The position numbers and the translations under genes were made by a program. Shown here piece by piece: positions 1 to 10,428 of a stretch of DNA of 64,000 nt. The notes beneath the pieces were generated by a model, which saw nothing but the letters and a program-made list of their open reading frames with translations, ran no database searches and had not been told where the DNA came from. The DNA lies in assembly GCF_000826525.2 (NCBI RefSeq), contig NZ_LN651330.1, positions 435,857 to 499,856 of the forward strand, written 5' to 3'. The stretch's first letter is position 1; each line of letters starts with the position of its first letter. The stretch comes from Mobilicoccus massiliensis. Its GTDB lineage: Bacteria > Actinomycetota > Actinomycetes > Actinomycetales > Dermatophilaceae.

Positions 1-90
1 GTCGCCGACCATGCGGCCAGGACGGGTTCGGGCACAAGCGCCTCGATGACGAGTAATTGTCAAGACCTGTGGATCGGTGGGTTACTGGGG
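1..90. other. Left flank of the IS element, no gene seen
   Basis: No convincing coding sequence is visible in the 90 bases to the left of the IS3-family element. The stretch could be the end of a gene broken by the insertion, but nothing recognisable remains within the window. Confidence 0.4.
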
Positions 91-114
91 TTGCCCCCGT
101 TTGACGGACATCGA

Positions 115-1008
115 TTAAGCGGCTTGGGCCGCGGTGGTGTTGCGGTGTTCGAAGGCTACCGGGCTGATGAATCCGAGGGCGCTGTGGCGCCGGCGGCGGT
201 TGTACAGGGTCTCGATCCACTCGCTCACACCGCGGATCGCGGCGGCACGGGTGCCGAACTCGTGTCGGTTGAAATACTCGGTCTTCAGCGTGGCCCAGAA
301 GCTCTCTTGTTGGGCGTTGTCCCAGCACACTCCGGTACGGCCGACCGATAGCCGCACGCCGAGCCCGGCGGCGGCGTCGTGCAGCTGCTGGGAGGTGTAC
401 TGGCAGCCCCGGTCAGCGTGCAGGATCACCCCACGGTCGAAGCCCTCGCGGAAGGTGACCGCGCGCCGCAGGGCTTGCTCGACGAGGTCGGTGTGCAGGT
501 TGTTGCTGAAGGCGTAGCCCAACACGCGGCGCGAACAGCCGTCACGGACCGCGCACAAGTACAGCCACCCCTCACCAGTGGGCAAGTACGTGATGTCCGA
601 GGTCCACACCTTGTTGAGTGCGCCGGTGTCGAAGCGCCGCCCGACCAGGTCCGGGATCGCGTGCGGTGAGGGACCACTGATCGTGGTCACCGGCGTCCAC
701 GGCCGCGGACTGACCCCTCGGATCCCTTCGGCGCGCATCGCTTTGGCCACCGTCTTCGTCGAGACCTTCTCGCCGGCGGCGCGTAGCTGCGCGGTGATCC
801 GCGGGGCGCCGTAAACCCCGTCTGATTCCTCGTGCGCGGCAAGAACCAGGGCGCGGACCTGGCGCCAACGCCGCTCCCGCGGCCCCGGCTCGGTCCCATG
901 CCGGGTGGCCCAGTCGTAATAGCCCGAACGGGACACACCCAGCAGCTCACACATCCGCGCCACGCTCGGACGCTGCGCGGCGGGCTGGGCCTTCTCCACG
1001 TGGATCAA
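115..1008 (-). CDS. IS3-family transposase OrfB (DDE integrase domain)
   Basis: 297 residues. The N-terminal part carries the HTH_21-type segment (MCELLGVSRSGYYDW), followed by an rve integrase core. WTSDITYLPT holds the first catalytic Asp, LHADRGCQYTS the second, and the Glu is in CWDNAQQESFWATLKTE. The listed start is a TTG that overlaps the orfA stop (TTGA). The frame is open upstream and lies -1 relative to orfA. The normal product is therefore probably an OrfAB fusion made by -1 frameshifting near a run of six A followed by G inside orfA (around 1060-1066). The termination-reinitiation route is the alternative. Confidence 0.9.
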   Translation of the reverse strand: MIHVEKAQPAAQRPSVARMCELLGVSRSGYYDWATRHGTEPGPRERRWRQVRALVLAAHEESDGVYGAPRITAQLRAAGEKVSTKTVAKAMRAEGIRGVSPRPWTPVTTISGPSPHAIPDLVGRRFDTGALNKVWTSDITYLPTGEGWLYLCAVRDGCSRRVLGYAFSNNLHTDLVEQALRRAVTFREGFDRGVILHADRGCQYTSQQLHDAAAGLGVRLSVGRTGVCWDNAQQESFWATLKTEYFNRHEFGTRAAAIRGVSEWIETLYNRRRRHSALGFISPVAFEHRNTTAAQAA

Positions 1009-1319
1009 CGCGAACGCGGCGTCGGGTTCGACGCGTTCTCCGTCGCGAAGAAGGCCGCTGCTTTTTTCAAGAACTCCCGATCCATCCGCAACTGCGCATT
1101 CTCCGCACGCAGCCGCTCCAGCTCGGCCCGCTCGTTGATGTCTACCGCCGCCGGCGGGTCATCCACCCGGGCTCGCTCCGCAGCAACCCACCGGCCCAGC
1201 AGTTGCTCGCCCACCCCGATCTCCTGCGCGACCGCGCGGATCGTGCGGCCGGTGTCGATCACCAGATGCGCGGCATCACGCCGGTACTGCGGCGTGAACT
1301 TCTTCCTGGCTGCACCCAT
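1005..1319 (-). CDS. IS3-family transposase OrfA (helix-turn-helix protein)
   Basis: About 104 residues from the ATG at 1319 (MGAARKKFTPQYRRDAAHLV). It contains a helix-turn-helix (TIRAVAQEIGVGEQLLGRWV) and a leucine-zipper-like segment (LERLRAENAQLRMDREFLKK), as expected for OrfA, which binds the IS ends and multimerises. An upstream in-frame start exists at 1370, but it lies in the terminal repeat and is unlikely. The C-terminal coding region holds the A-rich slippery run thought to produce OrfAB. The start codon and about the first 20 codons lie in the 127-bp duplicated unit. Confidence 0.87.
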   Translation of the reverse strand: MGAARKKFTPQYRRDAAHLVIDTGRTIRAVAQEIGVGEQLLGRWVAAERARVDDPPAAVDINERAELERLRAENAQLRMDREFLKKAAAFFATENASNPTPRSR

Positions 1320-1513
1320 GACAGCATCCTCTCCCGCCAGGTCACCCTGACCAGTCCGGATGTCCGTCAAACGGGGTCAAGCCCACCACCAGATGCGCGG
1401 CATCACGCCGGTACTGCGGCGTGAACTTCTTCCTGGCTGCACCCATGACAGCATCCTCTCCCGCCAGGTCACCCTGACCAGTCCGGATGTCCGTCAAACG
1501 GGGTCAAGCCCAC
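1260..1513. repeat. Perfect 127-bp tandem duplication across the IS right end
   Basis: Bases 1260-1386 and 1387-1513 are identical and directly abutting. Each unit holds the first part of orfA, its ATG, the right terminal inverted repeat and six bases of flanking DNA. The unit length is not a multiple of three. The outer orfA copy (ATG at 1446) reads only about 31 codons, crosses the inner inverted repeat and hits a stop. Because flanking DNA is included, the duplication arose after insertion, or is an assembly artefact. Confidence 0.93.
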
Positions 1514-1584
1514 AGGGTGAAGACGCCTGTTTCGGCTGGGTGGGGGTAGCGCTCGGCGTCCGAGTCGTCGGTGCCGGCACACAG

Positions 1585-1619
1585 AAGCGCCGGGACCGAT
1601 CGTGTCGGTCCCGGCGCTT
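1585..1619 (-). terminator. Terminator after the metP-metS pair
   Basis: A perfect 15-bp stem (AAGCGCCGGGACCGA with its complement) closes a 5-base loop. It lies about 20 bases beyond the metS stop. The tract following on the minus strand is only moderately T-rich. Confidence 0.7.
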
Positions 1620-1637
1620 CCGCTGGTCGAGTCGTCG

Positions 1638-1784
1638 TCAGTCGACCCGGCCCTCGGGTGCCAGGGACTCCGGAGGCACGTCCGGTGCGTCGGAGCTGCG
1701 GATCAGCGCGACGACCGAGACGGCCAGGCCGCCCCACACGAGGACGATGGCGAGGATGAGGAACGTGATGGCGATGGGGGTCAT
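1638..1784 (-). CDS. metS: MetS-like small subunit of an NSS transporter
   Basis: 48 residues (MTPIAITFLILAIVLVWGGL...). One hydrophobic transmembrane helix occupies about residues 4-28, followed by a short acidic and proline-rich tail. Its ATG overlaps the stop of the large NSS transporter gene (ATGA), so the two are translationally coupled. Such tiny subunits accompany actinobacterial NSS transporters. In Corynebacterium MetP/MetS, the small protein is needed for methionine and alanine uptake. The substrate here is inferred only from that precedent. The gene is easily missed because of its size. Confidence 0.85.
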   Translation of the reverse strand: MTPIAITFLILAIVLVWGGLAVSVVALIRSSDAPDVPPESLAPEGRVD

Positions 1785-3517
1785 CGGTCGCCTTCCTTCT
1801 CGTGCTGGGTGCGGTCGTGGGCGCCGTGGCTTCCGTGGAAGCGCGGTGGGCGGGCGATCTCGGGGTCGGTGCCGGCGTGGTAGCCCTGGTCGGTGTGGGT
1901 GCCGAGCGGGTGGCCGTAGCGGTCCTCATCCGGCGGGAGCACCGAGTGCACGGGCAGGCCTTCGCCGCCGTCGTCGTACTCGGAGCGGGCGTCGACGTCG
2001 GTCTTCCACGGGATGAGCGCGAGCACGAACGCGAGCACGACCATGACCCCGACGGTTCCCCACCCGAACGTGTTGGTGAAGGAGGCCGGGTAGTCGCCGC
2101 CGCCGTAGCCCTCGGTGAGCAGCTCGCGCACGGTCGCGACGAGCATGACGACGAGCATGATCGGGGTGACGACGCCGACGAGCACCCGCCACCATGCGCC
2201 GATGGGGAGGCTCGAGATGCCGTTGAGGTGGCGTTCGAGCACCTTGAGCTTGCGCAGCACGTAGGTGACGAGCAGCGTCATGACGATCGCGGAGGTGACG
2301 ATGCCGATCTCGTTGACCCACTTGTCGACGACGTCGAGCATGTTGAGGCCGTTGGTGGTCGAGAAGAACAGCACCGACAGCACCGTGGTGATGCCGCCGA
2401 CGATCGCGACGGAGGCGTTACGGCTGAGGTCGAGCTTCTCCTGGAACGCGGCGGTGACGACCTCGAGCAGCGAGATGATCGAGGTGAGCCCGGCGAGGAC
2501 GAGGGAGAGGAAGAACAGGACGCCGAAGATCTCGCCGCCGGGCATCTCGTTGATGAGCGCGGGGAACGTCATGAACGACAGGCCGACGCCCGTGATGCCC
2601 TCGAGTCTGTCGATGGTCGTGCCCTCGGCGTGGGCCATGAAGCCGAGGGTGGCGAACACGCCGATGCCGGCGAGGATTTCGAAGCTCGAGTTGGCGAACG
2701 CGGCGACGAGGCCGGTGCCGCCGAGGTTGGCGCGACGCGGCAGGTAGCTGGCGTAGGTGAGCATGATGCCGAACGCGATGGACAGCGAGAAGAAGATCTG
2801 GCTGTAGGCGGCGATCCACACGCCCGGGTCGCCCAGCGCCGTGAAGTCGGGGGTGAAGAACGCGTTGAGGCCCTCGACGGCGCCCGGCAGGGTGAGGCCG
2901 CGGATGACGAGTCCGACGAAGAGAACGACGAGCAGCGGCAGGAACACCTTGTTCGCCTTCTCCAGGCCCTTCTGCACGCCGCCGGCCATGATGATCAGCA
3001 CGACGATCCACACGACCACCAGGGGCACGAGCACGCCGGGCACGAAGTCGAACGACACGGCCGGGGCGCCCACCTGCAGGTAGTCCTTGACGAGGAACGA
3101 GACCGGGTCGGCGCCCCACGCCTTGTTCACCGAGAAGTACACGTAGGAGGCGGCCCAGGCGATGATCGCGGCGTAGTAGATCGTGATGACGAACGCGATG
3201 AGCACCTGGAACCAGCCGAGGGCCTCGGCCTTGCGGTTGAGCCGGCGGAACACGGCGGGCGCGGAGCCGCGGTAGCGGTGCCCGAGCGCGTAGTCGAGGA
3301 ACAGGATCGGGATACCCGCGGTCAGCAGTGCGACGAGGTACGGGATGAGGAACGCGCCGCCGCCGTTGCTGTACGCGACACCGGGAAAGCGCCAGATGTT
3401 GCCGAGGCCGACGGCGGAGCCGATGGCGGCGAGGAGGAATCCGAGCTGGCCGGACCACTGTTCGCGGGGCTTGCCGGCCGTGGGTGGGCTGGCTGGGGGG
3501 TTGCCTGGACTGCTCAT
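1781..3517 (-). CDS. metP: NSS-family sodium-dependent amino-acid transporter (MetP-like)
   Basis: 578 residues with about 12 hydrophobic segments. The NSS signature GSAVGLGNIWRFP in the first helix contributes to the Na+ and substrate sites of the LeuT fold. A short Pro/Ser-rich N-terminus precedes helix 1, and a hydrophilic His/Asp-rich tail of about 60 residues follows helix 12. The ATG at 3517 has a purine-rich stretch (GAAAGAAGG) upstream. The small metS gene overlaps the 3' end. A secondary transporter importing a neutral amino acid with Na+ is well supported. The assignment to methionine/alanine rests on the MetS partner. Confidence 0.88.
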   Translation of the reverse strand: MSSPGNPPASPPTAGKPREQWSGQLGFLLAAIGSAVGLGNIWRFPGVAYSNGGGAFLIPYLVALLTAGIPILFLDYALGHRYRGSAPAVFRRLNRKAEALGWFQVLIAFVITIYYAAIIAWAASYVYFSVNKAWGADPVSFLVKDYLQVGAPAVSFDFVPGVLVPLVVVWIVVLIIMAGGVQKGLEKANKVFLPLLVVLFVGLVIRGLTLPGAVEGLNAFFTPDFTALGDPGVWIAAYSQIFFSLSIAFGIMLTYASYLPRRANLGGTGLVAAFANSSFEILAGIGVFATLGFMAHAEGTTIDRLEGITGVGLSFMTFPALINEMPGGEIFGVLFFLSLVLAGLTSIISLLEVVTAAFQEKLDLSRNASVAIVGGITTVLSVLFFSTTNGLNMLDVVDKWVNEIGIVTSAIVMTLLVTYVLRKLKVLERHLNGISSLPIGAWWRVLVGVVTPIMLVVMLVATVRELLTEGYGGGDYPASFTNTFGWGTVGVMVVLAFVLALIPWKTDVDARSEYDDGGEGLPVHSVLPPDEDRYGHPLGTHTDQGYHAGTDPEIARPPRFHGSHGAHDRTQHEKEGDR

Positions 3518-3730
3518 GGAACCTTCTTTCGCGGGCCGAGGGCTCTTCGGGTGTGACGGCGTCGACGCGGGGTGGGTGCGTCGACGCGGTGGTCGGGGCC
3601 CGGCGGTGTCACCGTCGTGGCCTTGCGGCCCTCACCGTATGTGTGACGGGGGTCATGTGGGCGGATTTTGCACGGGACGATCCAGATCCGTTCGGTGAGC
3701 GGCACGTCCGGACGACGAACGGTCCCCACG

Positions 3731-3743
3731 TAGGATCGGCGTA
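3731..3743 (+). promoter_or_regulatory. Promoter giving a probably leaderless metG mRNA
   Basis: A TAGGAT -10 box at 3731-3736 ends only six bases before the metG ATG. No Shine-Dalgarno sequence is present. Transcription would start at or next to the A of the ATG. No good -35 element is evident. Confidence 0.55.
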
Positions 3744-5593
3744 TGAAGGTGCTCTCTGCCGTCGCCTGGCCGTATGCCAACGGCCCTCGTCATATCGGTC
3801 ACGTCGCGGGCTTCGGGGTGCCCTCCGACGTCTTCAGCCGGTACATGCGCATGGCGGGCCACGACGTGCTCATGGTGAGCGGCACCGACGAGCACGGCAC
3901 CCCAATTCTCGTGGCGGCCGACGAGCGCGGCGTGACCCCGATGGAACTCGCCGACGAGAACAACCGCATCATCGTCGAGGACCTCGTGGGTCTGGGGCTC
4001 TCCTACGACCTGTTCACCCGCACGACCACGCGCAATCACTACGCGGTCGTGCAGGAGTTGTTCCGCGCCGTGCACGCCAACGGCTACATGATCGAGCAGA
4101 CCACCCACGGCGCGATCTCTCCGTCGACGGGCCGCACGCTGCCCGACCGTTACATCGAGGGCACGTGCCCGATCTGCGGTGCGACCGACGCCCGCGGCGA
4201 CCAGTGCGACACGTGCGGCAACCAGCTCGACCCCACCGACCTCATCGACCCGAGGTCGCGCATCAACGGCGAGACCCCGCAGTTCGTCGAGTCGCAGCAC
4301 TTCTTCCTCGACCTGCCGGCGCTGGCCGACGCGCTGTCGGCGTGGCTCGGCGAGCGGGAGGCAACCGGCACGTGGCGCACCAACGTCATCCGGTTCAGCC
4401 GGGGCCTGCTCAAGGACATGCGGCCACGGGCGATGACGCGTGACATCGACTGGGGCATCCCGATCCCACTGGAGGGCTGGAGCGAGGAGCCCACCAAGCG
4501 CCTCTACGTGTGGTTCGACGCGGTCATCGGGTACCTGTCGGCGTCGATCGAGTGGGCGCGACGCACCGGGGAGCCGGAGCGCTGGCGGGAGTGGTGGAAC
4601 GACCCGGAGGCGGTGTCGTACTACTTCCAGGGCAAGGACAACATCACGTTCCACTCCCAGATCTGGCCGGCCGAGCTGCTCGGTTCGATGGGGCGGGGTG
4701 ACAAGGGGGGCGAACCCAGCGTCTTCGGGGAGCTCGACCTGCCCACCGAGGTCGTGGCCAGTGAGTTCATGACGATGGAGGGCAGGCAGTTCTCCTCCTC
4801 GCGGGGCGTGGTCATCTACGTGCGCGACATGCTCGAGCGCTATCAGCCCGATGCGCTGCGCTACTTCATCAGCGCGGCCGGGCCCGAGACGCAGGATTCC
4901 GACTTCACGTGGTCGGAGTTCGTCACGCGCACCAACTCCGAGCTGGTCGCGGGGTGGGGCAACCTCGTCAACCGCACGGCGGCGATGATCGCGAAGAACG
5001 TCGGCGAGATCCCTCCCCTGGGGCAGACCGAGCCCATCGACGACGAGATCCTCGCGGCGGTGCGCGACGGCTTCGGCACGGTCGGGAATCTCATCGAGCG
5101 GCACCGCCAGCGGCAAGCCCTCGGTGAGGCGATGCGGCTGGTCGGCGAGGTCAACGCGTACGTCTCGCGCACCGAGCCCTTCAAGCTCAAGGGCGACGAC
5201 CAGCGCGAACGGCTCCTGACGATCCTCCACGTGCTCGCGCAGTGCGTCAGCGACCTCAACCTCATGCTCAGCCCGTTCCTGCCGCACGCGTCCAACCGCG
5301 TCGATGCGGTACTCGGTGGCGACGGCACGCTCACGCCGATGCCCCGCATCGAGGAGGTCGAGGACATCGACGCGGGCGACCTGCGTCTCGTCGGCGGTGA
5401 GGGAATGGTGCCGCCGGTGCGCAGCTACCCGATCATCACGGGGGAGTACTCCGACTTTCCGCGCTGGGAGTCGACCCCGGTGCGGGTCGGGACGCCCATC
5501 GCCAAGCCGGCCGGCGTGTTCACCAAGCTCGACCCCGAGCTCGTCGACCAGGAGCTGGCCCGGATGGCCGGCGGGTCGACCGACGCGTCATGA
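3743..5593 (+). CDS. metG: Methionyl-tRNA synthetase
   Basis: 616 residues; charges tRNA-Met in the cytoplasm. The class I HIGH motif is exact (HIGH, residues 17-20). A zinc-knuckle insertion with two Cys-x2-Cys pairs (CPIC and CDTC, about residues 142-160) sits in the Rossmann domain. The KMSKS loop reads QFSSS (349-353), so both usual lysine positions are substituted. The anticodon-binding helical domain occupies roughly residues 390-540. The C-terminus lacks the tRBD-like dimerisation domain of longer MetRS. The start is supported by the adjacent -10 box and the family N-terminus. tatD overlaps the stop by four bases. Confidence 0.96.
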   Translation: MKVLSAVAWPYANGPRHIGHVAGFGVPSDVFSRYMRMAGHDVLMVSGTDEHGTPILVAADERGVTPMELADENNRIIVEDLVGLGLSYDLFTRTTTRNHYAVVQELFRAVHANGYMIEQTTHGAISPSTGRTLPDRYIEGTCPICGATDARGDQCDTCGNQLDPTDLIDPRSRINGETPQFVESQHFFLDLPALADALSAWLGEREATGTWRTNVIRFSRGLLKDMRPRAMTRDIDWGIPIPLEGWSEEPTKRLYVWFDAVIGYLSASIEWARRTGEPERWREWWNDPEAVSYYFQGKDNITFHSQIWPAELLGSMGRGDKGGEPSVFGELDLPTEVVASEFMTMEGRQFSSSRGVVIYVRDMLERYQPDALRYFISAAGPETQDSDFTWSEFVTRTNSELVAGWGNLVNRTAAMIAKNVGEIPPLGQTEPIDDEILAAVRDGFGTVGNLIERHRQRQALGEAMRLVGEVNAYVSRTEPFKLKGDDQRERLLTILHVLAQCVSDLNLMLSPFLPHASNRVDAVLGGDGTLTPMPRIEEVEDIDAGDLRLVGGEGMVPPVRSYPIITGEYSDFPRWESTPVRVGTPIAKPAGVFTKLDPELVDQELARMAGGSTDAS

Positions 5594-6462
5594 GCCCCAC
5601 CGACCAGGGCAACAGATCGGCGCCCGCCCGACCCGATCCGTTGCCCCTGCCCGTCGTCGACAACCACGCGCACCTCGACATCCGCCGTGACGACGATCTG
5701 GCGAGCGACGGGCTCGACCTCGCCGCGCACGTCGAGCGGCTCGTCAAGGACGCGCGGGCCGTGGGCGTCGACCGCATCGTGCAGATCGGGTGCGACATCG
5801 AGAGCGCCGAACTCACCGCCGAACTCGTCGACGTGCATCCGGCCTTGTTGGGCGGAGTCGCGTTGCACCCCAACGAGGCTCCGCTGCACGCCGAGCGCGG
5901 CGACCTGGACGAGGCGTTCGCGGTCATCGAGCGTCTCGTGGAGCACCCGCGCATCCGGGTCGTGGGCGAGACGGGGCTCGACTACTACCGCACGGAGCCC
6001 GAGGGTCGCGGTGCGCAGCAGGACTCGTTCCGCCGCCACATCGACCTCGCCAAGCGCACCGGCAAGGTGCTGCAGATTCACGATCGCGACGCCCACGACG
6101 ACGTGCTGCGCATCCTCGCCGAGGAGGGGGCTCCCGCCAAGACCGTCATGCACTGCTTCTCGGGTGACATGGCGATGGCCCGCGAATGCGTCGAGCGCGG
6201 CTACTACCTGAGCTTCGCCGGCACGGTCACGTTCAAGAGCGCCCGCGAACTGCGCAACGCACTGTCGGTGGTGCCGCCGTCGCAGCTCCTCGTCGAGACC
6301 GACACCCCCTACCTCACGCCCACTCCGTACCGCGGCGGCGTCAACGCCCCGATGCTGGTGGCGCTCACGGTGCGCACGATGGCCGACGTGCTCACGATGT
6401 CGGTCGCCGACCTGTGCCGCACGATCTCGGCGACGTCAGAGGACGTCTACGGGCCGTGGTGA
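5590..6462 (+). CDS. tatD: TatD-family metal-dependent hydrolase (DNase)
   Basis: 290 residues with the TIM-barrel amidohydrolase fold. Metal ligands are visible: HAHLD near residue 24, the Glu in GETGLDYY, His in QIHDRDA, His in MHCFSG and Asp in ETDTPYLTP. Family members are 3'-5' exonucleases implicated in DNA repair. The ATG overlaps the metG stop (ATGA), and rsmA starts inside its own stop region (GTGGTGA). The gene is therefore in a tightly coupled operon. metG-tatD-rsmA-ispE is a conserved actinobacterial order. Confidence 0.94.
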   Translation: MSPTDQGNRSAPARPDPLPLPVVDNHAHLDIRRDDDLASDGLDLAAHVERLVKDARAVGVDRIVQIGCDIESAELTAELVDVHPALLGGVALHPNEAPLHAERGDLDEAFAVIERLVEHPRIRVVGETGLDYYRTEPEGRGAQQDSFRRHIDLAKRTGKVLQIHDRDAHDDVLRILAEEGAPAKTVMHCFSGDMAMARECVERGYYLSFAGTVTFKSARELRNALSVVPPSQLLVETDTPYLTPTPYRGGVNAPMLVALTVRTMADVLTMSVADLCRTISATSEDVYGPW

Positions 6463-7415
6463 GCGACGACACCGGCCCTGCGGACCCCACCGGCGCCGCG
6501 TCGATCGGTGCGGACCCTGGCGCGGATTCCAGTGCAGGGCAAGAGGATTCGAGGACCTGCCCGACCGGGCGCCTGCTCTCGGCGCGAGACGTGCGTGAGA
6601 TCGGCGCCGTCCTCGGCCTGCGGCCCACCAAGCAGTGGGGGCAGAACTTCGTCGTCGACGCGAACACCGTGCGGCGCATCGTGCGGCTCGCGGGGGTCGG
6701 GCCGGAGGATGTCGTCGTCGAGGTGGGGCCAGGGCTGGGATCGTTGACGCTGGCGCTGCTGCCGAACGTGTCGCGGGTCGTCGCCGTCGAGGTCGACCCG
6801 CTGCTCGCGGCGCGCCTGCCGCAGACGGTGGTCGACTTCGCGCCCGCGCTCGCGGGCCGCCTCGAGGTCGTCCACGACGACGCGATGACGGTCACGTCGC
6901 TGCCCGGCCCGGCCCCGACCGCGCTGGTCGCGAACCTGCCGTACAACGTGTCGGTGCCGGTCATCCTGCGCTTTCTCGAGCTGTTCCCCAGCATCCGGCG
7001 GGTGCTCGTCATGGTGCAGCTCGAGGTCGCCGAACGGCTCTGTGCCGCACCCGGATCCAAGATCTACGGCGTGCCGAGCGTCAAGACGGCCTGGTACGGA
7101 ACGGCGCGGCTCGTCGGCACCGTCGGCCGGTCGGTGTTCTGGCCGGCGCCCAACGTCGACTCCGGGCTCGTCGAGATCGTGCGCCACGACGAGCCGCGCA
7201 GCGACGACGCCTCTCGTCGGCGGGTTTTCGCCGTCGTCGACGCGGCGTTCGCCCAACGGCGCAAGACGTTGCGCGCCGCGCTCGCGGGCCTGGCCGGGGG
7301 CGCGCCGGCCGCCGAGGAGGCGCTCGTCGCGGCGGGCATCGACCCGCGGACGCGCGGCGAGCAGCTCGATGTGGACGCCTTCATCCGCATCGCCGCCCAC
7401 CTCACGCCCGCCTGA
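6459..7415 (+). CDS. rsmA: 16S rRNA dimethyladenosine transferase (KsgA/RsmA)
   Basis: 318 residues from a GTG that overlaps the tatD stop. The enzyme dimethylates two adjacent adenosines in helix 45 of 16S rRNA using S-adenosylmethionine. Motifs seen: [11 protein letters not shown], the SAM glycine loop [14 protein letters not shown] and the catalytic NLPYNVSVP. The first about 40 residues are a hydrophilic, low-complexity extension before the conserved domain, so a later start cannot be excluded. The frame is open much further upstream, but that part is antisense-like coding overlap with tatD. Confidence 0.94.
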   Translation: MSDDTGPADPTGAASIGADPGADSSAGQEDSRTCPTGRLLSARDVREIGAVLGLRPTKQWGQNFVVDANTVRRIVRLAGVGPEDVVVEVGPGLGSLTLALLPNVSRVVAVEVDPLLAARLPQTVVDFAPALAGRLEVVHDDAMTVTSLPGPAPTALVANLPYNVSVPVILRFLELFPSIRRVLVMVQLEVAERLCAAPGSKIYGVPSVKTAWYGTARLVGTVGRSVFWPAPNVDSGLVEIVRHDEPRSDDASRRRVFAVVDAAFAQRRKTLRAALAGLAGGAPAAEEALVAAGIDPRTRGEQLDVDAFIRIAAHLTPA

Positions 7416-7521
7416 GGTCGAGCGGCCCGATCGGGGCTCGAGTGCCCGAAACGGACTCGGACGGAGCCGGCCTGGCCCGATTCGACGGACGGCCATGAGC
7501 AGACCGGGTCGAACGACGATC

Positions 7522-7534
7522 TAGGGTGAGGCCA
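7522..7534 (+). promoter_or_regulatory. Promoter of ispE, probably leaderless
   Basis: A TAGGGT -10 box at 7522-7527 ends six bases before the ispE ATG. No Shine-Dalgarno sequence is present. This repeats the layout seen at metG and pth. Confidence 0.5.
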
Positions 7535-8478
7535 TGATCTCCGCGTCCGAAGGCACGTCCGGCATCTCGGTGCGGGTGCCGGCGAAGATCAACCTCGAAC
7601 TGCGGGTCGGCCCGCTTCGCCACGACGGCTACCACGACCTCGCGACGGTGTTCCATGCCGTCGACCTCGTCGACCACATCACGGTGCGGCCGGCGCAGGA
7701 CTGGCGGATCACGGTCGAGGGCACCGACGCCCACCTCGTCCCCACCGACGACTCCAACCTCGCGCTCGCCGCGGCCAAGATGCTCGCGGGCACCCATGCG
7801 CAGCAGGCGTATCCGGTGCACGTGCACATCTGCAAGCAGATCCCCGTCGCCGGTGGCATGGCGGGCGGATCCGCCGACGCGGCCGGCGCGCTCGTCGCCT
7901 GCGATGCGTTGTGGGGGCTCGGGCTCGGGCTCGGGGTCGACGGTCTGCACGAGTACGCGGCCCGACTCGGCAGCGACGTCAACTTCGCGCTGGTCGGGGG
8001 TACGGCGATCGGCTCCGGGCGGGGGGAGAACGTCGTGCCGGCGCTCACCGCGGGACAGTACGAATGGGTCGTGGTCCAGGCCGAGGGCGGGTTGTCGACG
8101 CCCGCGGTGTTCCGCGAGCTCGACCGCCTGCGGGAGGACCGACCCGTCGACGCGCCGCAGCCGACCGCGGAGATGCTCGGCGCCCTGCGTGCCGGCGACA
8201 TCGACTCCCTCGCGGCGTGCCTGAACAACGATCTCGAGGAGCCCGCGTTCTCCCTGCGCCCCGAACTCGCCGAGGTGCGCGACGCGGGCCTCATGCTCGG
8301 AGCGGCCGGGGGACTGGTCTCCGGCTCGGGCCCGACGATCGTCTTCCTCGCCCGAGACCGACACGCCGCGAACGATCTCGCGGCCGCCCTCGTCAACTCC
8401 GGTGCGGCCACCCGCGTGCACACGGCCACCGGGCCCGTGCCGGGGGCGCAGGTCGTGGAGTGGGAGGATCGCCCCTGA
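7534..8478 (+). CDS. ispE: 4-diphosphocytidyl-2-C-methyl-D-erythritol kinase
   Basis: 314 residues; a GHMP kinase that phosphorylates CDP-methylerythritol in the non-mevalonate isoprenoid pathway. The N-terminal motif VPAKINLELRVG, the ATP-binding glycine loop PVAGGMAGGSADAAGAL (about 108-124) and the C-terminal GLVSGSGPTIVFL are clear. It starts 118 bases after rsmA behind its own -10 box. It is followed by the ABC-F gene, in the order usual for actinobacteria. Confidence 0.95.
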   Translation: MISASEGTSGISVRVPAKINLELRVGPLRHDGYHDLATVFHAVDLVDHITVRPAQDWRITVEGTDAHLVPTDDSNLALAAAKMLAGTHAQQAYPVHVHICKQIPVAGGMAGGSADAAGALVACDALWGLGLGLGVDGLHEYAARLGSDVNFALVGGTAIGSGRGENVVPALTAGQYEWVVVQAEGGLSTPAVFRELDRLREDRPVDAPQPTAEMLGALRAGDIDSLAACLNNDLEEPAFSLRPELAEVRDAGLMLGAAGGLVSGSGPTIVFLARDRHAANDLAAALVNSGAATRVHTATGPVPGAQVVEWEDRP

Positions 8479-8521
8479 CGCCGTGACTCTCCGGCGTCAT
8501 GACGTGACGTGAAGGGGATCG

Positions 8522-10321
<1,800 letters not shown>

Positions 10322-10398
10322 CCGGAGAGGCGGGACGTCGCAGATGAGCCGACATCTCGGCCGGCCGCGAAGCCGACTCCTCGGCCAGGCACCTCGGC

Positions 10399-10428
10399 GC
10401 AATACGGGCGCGTATTCCCGCCTATTGC
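10399..10428. terminator. Possible bidirectional terminator between convergent genes
   Basis: An inverted repeat GCAATA/TATTGC with an inner GGG/CCC lies between the ABC-F stop and the end of the convergent Crp/Fnr gene, whose stop codon lies within the stem. The stem is modest. Confidence 0.4.

Larger units (their letters stand above)
91..1507 (-). mobile_element. IS3-family insertion sequence with duplicated right end
   Basis: The element is bounded by imperfect terminal inverted repeats. The left end (from 91) reads TTGCCCCCGTTTGACGGACA. The right end, read on the minus strand from 1507, is TTGACCCCGTTTGACGGACA. Between them lie orfA and orfB in the usual IS3 arrangement. The element without the duplication would end at 1380 (about 1.29 kb). 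A second copy of the right end extends it to 1507. I see no clear target-site duplication. Both transposase frames are open, so the element may still be active. Confidence 0.88.

Noticed and set aside
1005..1370. Longer orfA from 1370
   Set aside because: The extension lies in the terminal inverted repeat; family proteins begin at MGAARKKF, so 1319 is used.
1360..2016. 218-codon plus-strand frame reading out of the IS end
   Set aside because: It is built from the duplicated IS end and antisense of metS; no homology.
1802..3556. 584-codon plus-strand frame opposite the NSS transporter
   Set aside because: Composition is dominated by Asp, Glu, Val and Gly repeats, a shadow of hydrophobic codons on the other strand.
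3653..5287. 544-codon minus-strand frame opposite metG
   Set aside because: No domain or signal; it is the complement of a certain gene.
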